Of a stretch of DNA of 64,000 nucleotides, positions 59,916 through 64,000 are shown piece by piece. Location: positions 1 through 64,000 of the forward strand of contig NZ_WWCK01000006.1 of NCBI RefSeq assembly GCF_009857435.1, written 5' to 3'. The notes under the pieces are model-generated. The model did no database searches, was not told the origin of the DNA, and saw only the letters and a program-made list of their open reading frames with translations. A program made the position numbers and the translations under genes. The stretch comes from Duganella rivi (GTDB lineage: Bacteria > Pseudomonadota > Gammaproteobacteria > Burkholderiales > Burkholderiaceae_D). Positions within the stretch are counted from its first letter, which is position 1. Each line of letters begins with the position of its first letter.

Positions 59916-60299
59916 TTACTTCTTAGCTTGCTTGGCGCGCTTGGCACCGTACTTCGAGCGAGCTTGTTTACGGTCTTTAACGCCCTGGGTATCCAGTGCA
60001 CCGCGAACCATGTGGTAACGCACACCTGGCAAGTCTTTTACACGACCGCCGCGCAGCAGAACAACGCTGTGTTCCTGCAGGTTGTGGCCTTCACCGCCGA
60101 TGTACGAGATTACCTCGAAACCGTTGGTCAGACGCACTTTGGCAACTTTACGCAGTGCCGAGTTTGGCTTCTTAGGAGTGGTGGTGTACACACGGGTGCA
60201 CACGCCACGTTTTTGCGGGCTGTTTTCCAGCGCCGGCGATTTGCTCTTCACGACCAGCTTGGTGCGTGGTTGGCGAATCAGTTGATTGATGGTTGGCAT
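59916..60299 (-). CDS. rpsL: 30S ribosomal protein S12
   Basis: S12 (127 residues) controls decoding accuracy. The streptomycin-contact positions are wild type: Lys43 in TTPKKPNSALRK and Lys88 in GGRVKDLPG, so no resistance change is seen. Asp89, the usual methylthiolation site, is present. It is the first gene of the str operon and follows a strong promoter with a leader of about 155 bases. Confidence 0.98.
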   Translation of the reverse strand: MPTINQLIRQPRTKLVVKSKSPALENSPQKRGVCTRVYTTTPKKPNSALRKVAKVRLTNGFEVISYIGGEGHNLQEHSVVLLRGGRVKDLPGVRYHMVRGALDTQGVKDRKQARSKYGAKRAKQAKK

Positions 60300-60460
60300 C
60301 GTTCTAAACCCAACTAAATTACAACGTTAACAACCCGGTCATAGTGCCGGGGACAAAAAACCTTCTCTCGATTTATGGGCCGTCGGAGGCGCAAACAGCC
60401 ACTCTCATGGAGCAGCCAGATTCAACGTATACGATGTGCAGAATAAATTGAGAACTCGCG

Positions 60461-60489
60461 AGTATAGACGTGATGCGAGGCCCAGTCAA
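60461..60489 (-). promoter_or_regulatory. Strong sigma-70 promoter of the str ribosomal operon
   Basis: TTGACT (60484-60489), a 17-base spacer and TATACT (60461-60466) on the minus strand nearly match consensus. Transcription should start near 60454. The leader contains a small CCCGG/CCGGG hairpin near 60334-60351. Confidence 0.85.
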
Positions 60490-60594
60490 CCAATTTCACG
60501 GCGGAATGCGGCTTGCAAGGGGGAAGCAAACACTAGCCCGGAGATCAAGAAAGACTTGATAATAGCAAATAATTTTAACCGCCAGTCTTCCCGC

Positions 60595-62544
60595 ATGCGA
60601 TCCCTGTTGCGCCCCGCGCCCCTGTTTGTGTTGATCAGTTACCTGCTGCTGTCGCTGGTGCCGTGCGTGCCGCTGCTGCTGGGCAAGCAGGCGCCGGATC
60701 TGGCGCACGTGCTGGCGGTGGAGCTGCTGGCATGGCTGGCGGTGTGGGGCGTGTTTGGGCGGCCGGCCTGGTTCCACTGGCTGCTGATCCCGGCATTCCT
60801 GGCGCTGCCGACCGAGATTTACTTGTTCATTTATTACGGCCAGGGGATTTCCACCCACCACCTCGGCATCATTGCCGAGACCAGTCCCAAGGAGGCGATG
60901 GAATTCCTCGGCCGCAAAGTGTGGCTGATGGCGGCCGTGCTGCTGGGCGTGATCGCGTGGTGGATCGCGGTGCAGATCGCCGCCCGCCGCAGCCCGGTGC
61001 TGGCGTGGCGCGGCAAGACGCGCTGGATCGCGCTCTCTATATTAGTGGCGCTGGCCGGCCTGTGGGCCTATGGCTGGGAATTCGGCGTCAGCGCCAGGCC
61101 GGCGGCGCCAGTGCATGCCAGCGCCAGCAAGACTGCCCCGGCCGGGTCGGCCATCGGCTCCGCGCTGAGCTCGGCGCTGCGCTTCGTCGGCATGACCTCG
61201 GCCGACACCGCCGCCGTCAGCGAGGATGAGGCGTCGGAGGAAGAGGACGCGGTGGAAGACAAGGATCCTGAGCATGCGGCCGTCGCCGGCGCCGGCCACA
61301 CCGGCTGGCATTGGCCGGCGCTGCCGTGGCGGGTGCGTTCGCCGCTGGGCTTTGGCGACTTCGCCTCCTCGTGGCCGTTCGGCCTGACCGCGCGCGGCAT
61401 CGACTTCTACAAGGAGCGCGAATACCTGGCCGATCTTGGCCAGCGCAGCAGCAGCTTCACCTTCAAGGCGCGCCAGCCGGTGCAGAACGATGCGCCGGAA
61501 ATCGTCATCGTGGTGATCGGCGAATCGTCGCGCTACGACCGCTGGGGCATCAACGGCTACGCGCGCGACACCACGCCGCTGCTCAAACAGGAAGCCAATC
61601 TGGTGACGCTGCCCGACGTGATTACCGCCGTCTCGGCAACGCGCCTGTCGGTGCCGGTGATTATCTCGCGCAAGCCGGCCATGCAAAGCCTGAAGGATGG
61701 CTTCTACGAGAAGTCCTTCATCACCGCGTACAAGGAGGCCGGCTTCAAGGCGTTCTGGCTGTCGAATCAAATCTCGTTCGGCCAGTTTGATACGCCGGTG
61801 TCGGTGTTTGCGAAAGAGGCCAACGTGATCCAGTTCATGAACCTGGGCGGCTTCACCAACAACTCCAACTTCGACCAGATTTTGCTGGAGCCCTTGCAGC
61901 ACGCGATCAACGATCCGGCGCCGAAAAAGCTGATCGTGCTGCACACGCTGGGCAACCACTGGAACTACAGCCAGCGCTATCCGAAGGAATTCGACAAGTG
62001 GCAGCCGTCGCTGTTCGGCGTCGACAAGCCGGTGTACACCGACCTGAAAATCAAGCCGCAGCTGAACAACAGCTACGACAACTCGATCCTGTACACCGAC
62101 TGGTTCCTGTCGCAAGTGATCCAGCAACTGAAAGGCACGCAGCAGCTGGGCTCGATGGTCTACGTGGCCGATCACGGCCAGACGCTGTACGACGGCAGTT
62201 GCAACCTCGCCTTCCACGGCCACAACACGCAGTATGAATTCCACGTGCCGGCCATGGTGTGGTACTCGGACGAGTACAAGGAGCGTTACCCGGAGAAGGT
62301 CAGGCAGCTGCTGCGCCACCGCAAGGCGCGGCTGGCGACCGAGAACATGTTCCACACGCTGCTGGACTTGGGTGACATCCAATACGACGATCAAAAGCTG
62401 GAGTGGAGCTTCCTGAGCAAGCAATTCAAGCAGCACAAGCGCTACGTCGACAGCTACGGCTGGTCCAACTACGACAACGCCAGCTTCAAGGGCGACTGCC
62501 GCGAAGTGATGGACAAGGGCAAACCGCTCAAGCAGGAAAAATAG
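60595..62544 (+). CDS. Phosphoethanolamine transferase-like membrane sulfatase-fold protein
   Basis: A 649-residue protein with about five N-terminal membrane helices (residues 8-160) and a periplasmic alkaline-phosphatase/sulfatase-type domain. The family motif VIGESSRYDRWGINGYARDTTP spans about 308-328; HTLGNHWNYSQRYP and VADHGQTLYDG carry further metal-site residues. Relatives add phosphoethanolamine to lipid A or other envelope glycans. Residues 165-260 form an unusual linker with an acidic run at 208-227. ATG 60595 begins the first helix; no strong ribosome site is seen. Exact acceptor unknown. Confidence 0.82.
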   Translation: MRSLLRPAPLFVLISYLLLSLVPCVPLLLGKQAPDLAHVLAVELLAWLAVWGVFGRPAWFHWLLIPAFLALPTEIYLFIYYGQGISTHHLGIIAETSPKEAMEFLGRKVWLMAAVLLGVIAWWIAVQIAARRSPVLAWRGKTRWIALSILVALAGLWAYGWEFGVSARPAAPVHASASKTAPAGSAIGSALSSALRFVGMTSADTAAVSEDEASEEEDAVEDKDPEHAAVAGAGHTGWHWPALPWRVRSPLGFGDFASSWPFGLTARGIDFYKEREYLADLGQRSSSFTFKARQPVQNDAPEIVIVVIGESSRYDRWGINGYARDTTPLLKQEANLVTLPDVITAVSATRLSVPVIISRKPAMQSLKDGFYEKSFITAYKEAGFKAFWLSNQISFGQFDTPVSVFAKEANVIQFMNLGGFTNNSNFDQILLEPLQHAINDPAPKKLIVLHTLGNHWNYSQRYPKEFDKWQPSLFGVDKPVYTDLKIKPQLNNSYDNSILYTDWFLSQVIQQLKGTQQLGSMVYVADHGQTLYDGSCNLAFHGHNTQYEFHVPAMVWYSDEYKERYPEKVRQLLRHRKARLATENMFHTLLDLGDIQYDDQKLEWSFLSKQFKQHKRYVDSYGWSNYDNASFKGDCREVMDKGKPLKQEK

Positions 62545-62555
62545 AATTCTCGACG

Positions 62556-64000
62556 CTAGCGCAACAAGTTGCGCAGCGCGCCATCCAGTTTCGGATAGGC
62601 GAACGTGAATCCACTGCCCAGTAGCTTGGCCGGCACCACCCGCTGCCCCTCCAGCAGCAGATCTGCCTGCTCGCCCAGCACCAGCCGCATGGGCCAGCCC
62701 GGCGTCGGCATGCCGAACGGGCGGCGCAGCACCGATGCCGCTACCCGGCTAAACTCCGCCTGCGAGAGCGTTTCCGGTGCAGTGAAGTTATAGTTGCCAG
62801 CACCCTGCGTCCGGCACAAATGGGCAATGCCGGCTATCAGGTCATCGACATGAATCCACGACAGCCATTGCTTGCCTCCGCCCAGCGGGCCGCCAAGACC
62901 GAGCTTAATCGGCAACAGCATCATCGGCAGCGCGCCTTGCGTGCCGAGCACCAGCCCGAAACGCATGCAGGCAACGCGGACGCCATGCGCCTCGGCAGCG
63001 TGCGCGGCCTCTTCCCATTCGCGGCAAAGGTCGGACATGAACATCGCTTGTGGGGCGGCTTGCTCGCTCAATTCCGTGTCGTCGCCGCGCTGCTGTATGC
63101 CGTAGTAGCCGATCGCTGACGCCGACAACAGCATGGCCGGCTTATGCTCCGCAGCCGCGATCCAATCCACCAGCTTGCTGGTTAGCCCTACGCGGCTTTG
63201 CCGCAGCACTGCACGCCGCGCGGCACTCCAGCGCCAGCCCAAGATACGCGCGCCAGCCAGATTGATCACGACATCAAACCTGCGCGAAGACGGCAACTGC
63301 GCCATGCTGGCGATGCACTCAACGCGGCCATCAAACAGCCACGCCGCCTGCTTCACTTGCCGGGTCAGTACCGTAACGCGATGCCCATCGCGCAGCAAAG
63401 CGCGTATCAGCCGTTGGCCGATAAAGCCGGTGCCGCCGGTGATGAGGAAGCTTCGTTCCGTGCCGGCAAAGCGCACCGGTGCGCCGCCAGCGTCACGCTC
63501 CTGCATGCGGCCGATAGCGCGCGCCGCCCAGGCATCGCGCAAGCCCGACAGGCCCACGCCAACACCGCACAGCGCCAGGAAGATACTCAAGCCGCCGTGA
63601 GGTTGCCACACGAGGGCAGTCGGCAGGGCGAACATTCCGGGCGTGCCGATCGCCAGCAATGCAATGAAGGCGCCGCCGTTCATTGCCAACACGGTGTGGG
63701 TAACGCGTTCCGTGGCGGGCAGCAGGCGGGTACGGTCTTCCACGACAAAATCCCACAAAGTCAGGATGATTTCAATCGTGAGGACCAGCAGCAGCGCCAG
63801 CGCCCACCAGCCTTGGAACGACCACGCCGACAGGCCGATAAACAAGGCGCTGTAAATCAACGCCCGCAACGCATGAATGGACAGTTCTCGCCGCGCCGTG
63901 GGCCGGCCAGGCAGTGCCTCGGTCAATTCATGGTGATACAGCGTATCGAACGCGCCGAGGCAGCCCTGCACTGCCATCAGCTGCAAAGCCAGCAGGTGGG
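62556..64000 (-). CDS. TIGR01777-type NAD-dependent epimerase fused to a membrane domain, partial at right edge
   Basis: The frame is open to the window edge (reading HLLALQLMAVQGCLGAFDT before the first ATG), so the true start is probably outside; at least 480 residues are visible. The first ~175 residues are a membrane domain with about four helices. The rest is an extended-SDR/YfcH-like epimerase: FLITGGTGFIGQRLIRALL, VVINLAGARILGWRWS, SASAIGYYG, WLSWIHVDDLIAGI and GAYNF-like NYNFTAPETLSQAEF. It is convergent with the phosphoethanolamine-transferase-like gene. Substrate unknown. Confidence 0.85.
   Translation of the reverse strand, partial: HLLALQLMAVQGCLGAFDTLYHHELTEALPGRPTARRELSIHALRALIYSALFIGLSAWSFQGWWALALLLVLTIEIILTLWDFVVEDRTRLLPATERVTHTVLAMNGGAFIALLAIGTPGMFALPTALVWQPHGGLSIFLALCGVGVGLSGLRDAWAARAIGRMQERDAGGAPVRFAGTERSFLITGGTGFIGQRLIRALLRDGHRVTVLTRQVKQAAWLFDGRVECIASMAQLPSSRRFDVVINLAGARILGWRWSAARRAVLRQSRVGLTSKLVDWIAAAEHKPAMLLSASAIGYYGIQQRGDDTELSEQAAPQAMFMSDLCREWEEAAHAAEAHGVRVACMRFGLVLGTQGALPMMLLPIKLGLGGPLGGGKQWLSWIHVDDLIAGIAHLCRTQGAGNYNFTAPETLSQAEFSRVAASVLRRPFGMPTPGWPMRLVLGEQADLLLEGQRVVPAKLLGSGFTFAYPKLDGALRNLLR

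Noticed and set aside
1..64000. tRNA, rRNA, CRISPR arrays, insertion sequences, prophage
   Set aside because: No cloverleaf, rRNA segment, regularly spaced repeat, transposase or phage structural gene was seen. A tRNA cluster sometimes near tuf is absent here.

Overview
The window is high-GC bacterial chromosome. Its gene order and protein sequences point to a betaproteobacterium, most likely an Oxalobacteraceae member of the Massilia/Duganella/Janthinobacterium type. The evidence is a complete str-S10-spc-alpha ribosomal superoperon with infA and rpmJ between secY and rpsM, a System II (ResB/ResC) cytochrome c maturation pair beside cytochrome c4, MsrPQ, and several TonB-dependent receptors. 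This assignment is inferred from content; no database search was possible.

Layout. Positions 1-6060 hold a phosphodiester-related locus: a minus-strand TonB receptor, a secreted glycerophosphodiesterase and an MFS transporter cut by the left edge, with a second secreted glycerophosphodiesterase-like gene divergent on the plus strand. A DUF2059 protein and two isolated type II pseudopilin genes (gspJ, gspK) follow. Positions 8228-13921 (minus) carry msrPQ, the System II pair and cytochrome c4. engB and hemB are on the plus strand, facing an unrecognised TonB-like membrane protein. Positions 16806-25945 carry a FAD/NAD(P)-binding protein, an RND pump and its adaptor, an OmpR-type two-component system and a divergent Spy/CpxP-like gene. 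dsbD, an orphan Flp pilin, an M28 peptidase, and a Fur-box-controlled siderophore receptor with a PepSY protein fill 25946-33757.

Positions 33787-60489 are the ribosomal superoperon, read leftwards from a strong promoter at 60461-60489. It is split: rpsL-rpsG-fusA-tuf-rpsJ ends at 55417, and the S10 operon restarts at rplC (47916) from its own promoter at 48013-48041. About 7 kb of unrelated genes lies between: a ROK regulator divergent from a TonB receptor plus cupin-like gene, a DUF817 membrane protein, and an orphan antitoxin-like gene. To the right are a phosphoethanolamine-transferase-like gene and a membrane-fused TIGR01777-type epimerase that runs off the right edge.

No rRNA, tRNA, CRISPR array, insertion sequence or prophage was found. 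The most interesting items are the split of rpsJ from rplC, the orphan antitoxin-like fusion, the detached pseudopilins, the zinc-ribbon/TonB-like unknown, and several unusually clear palindromes and tandem repeats next to regulators and transporters.
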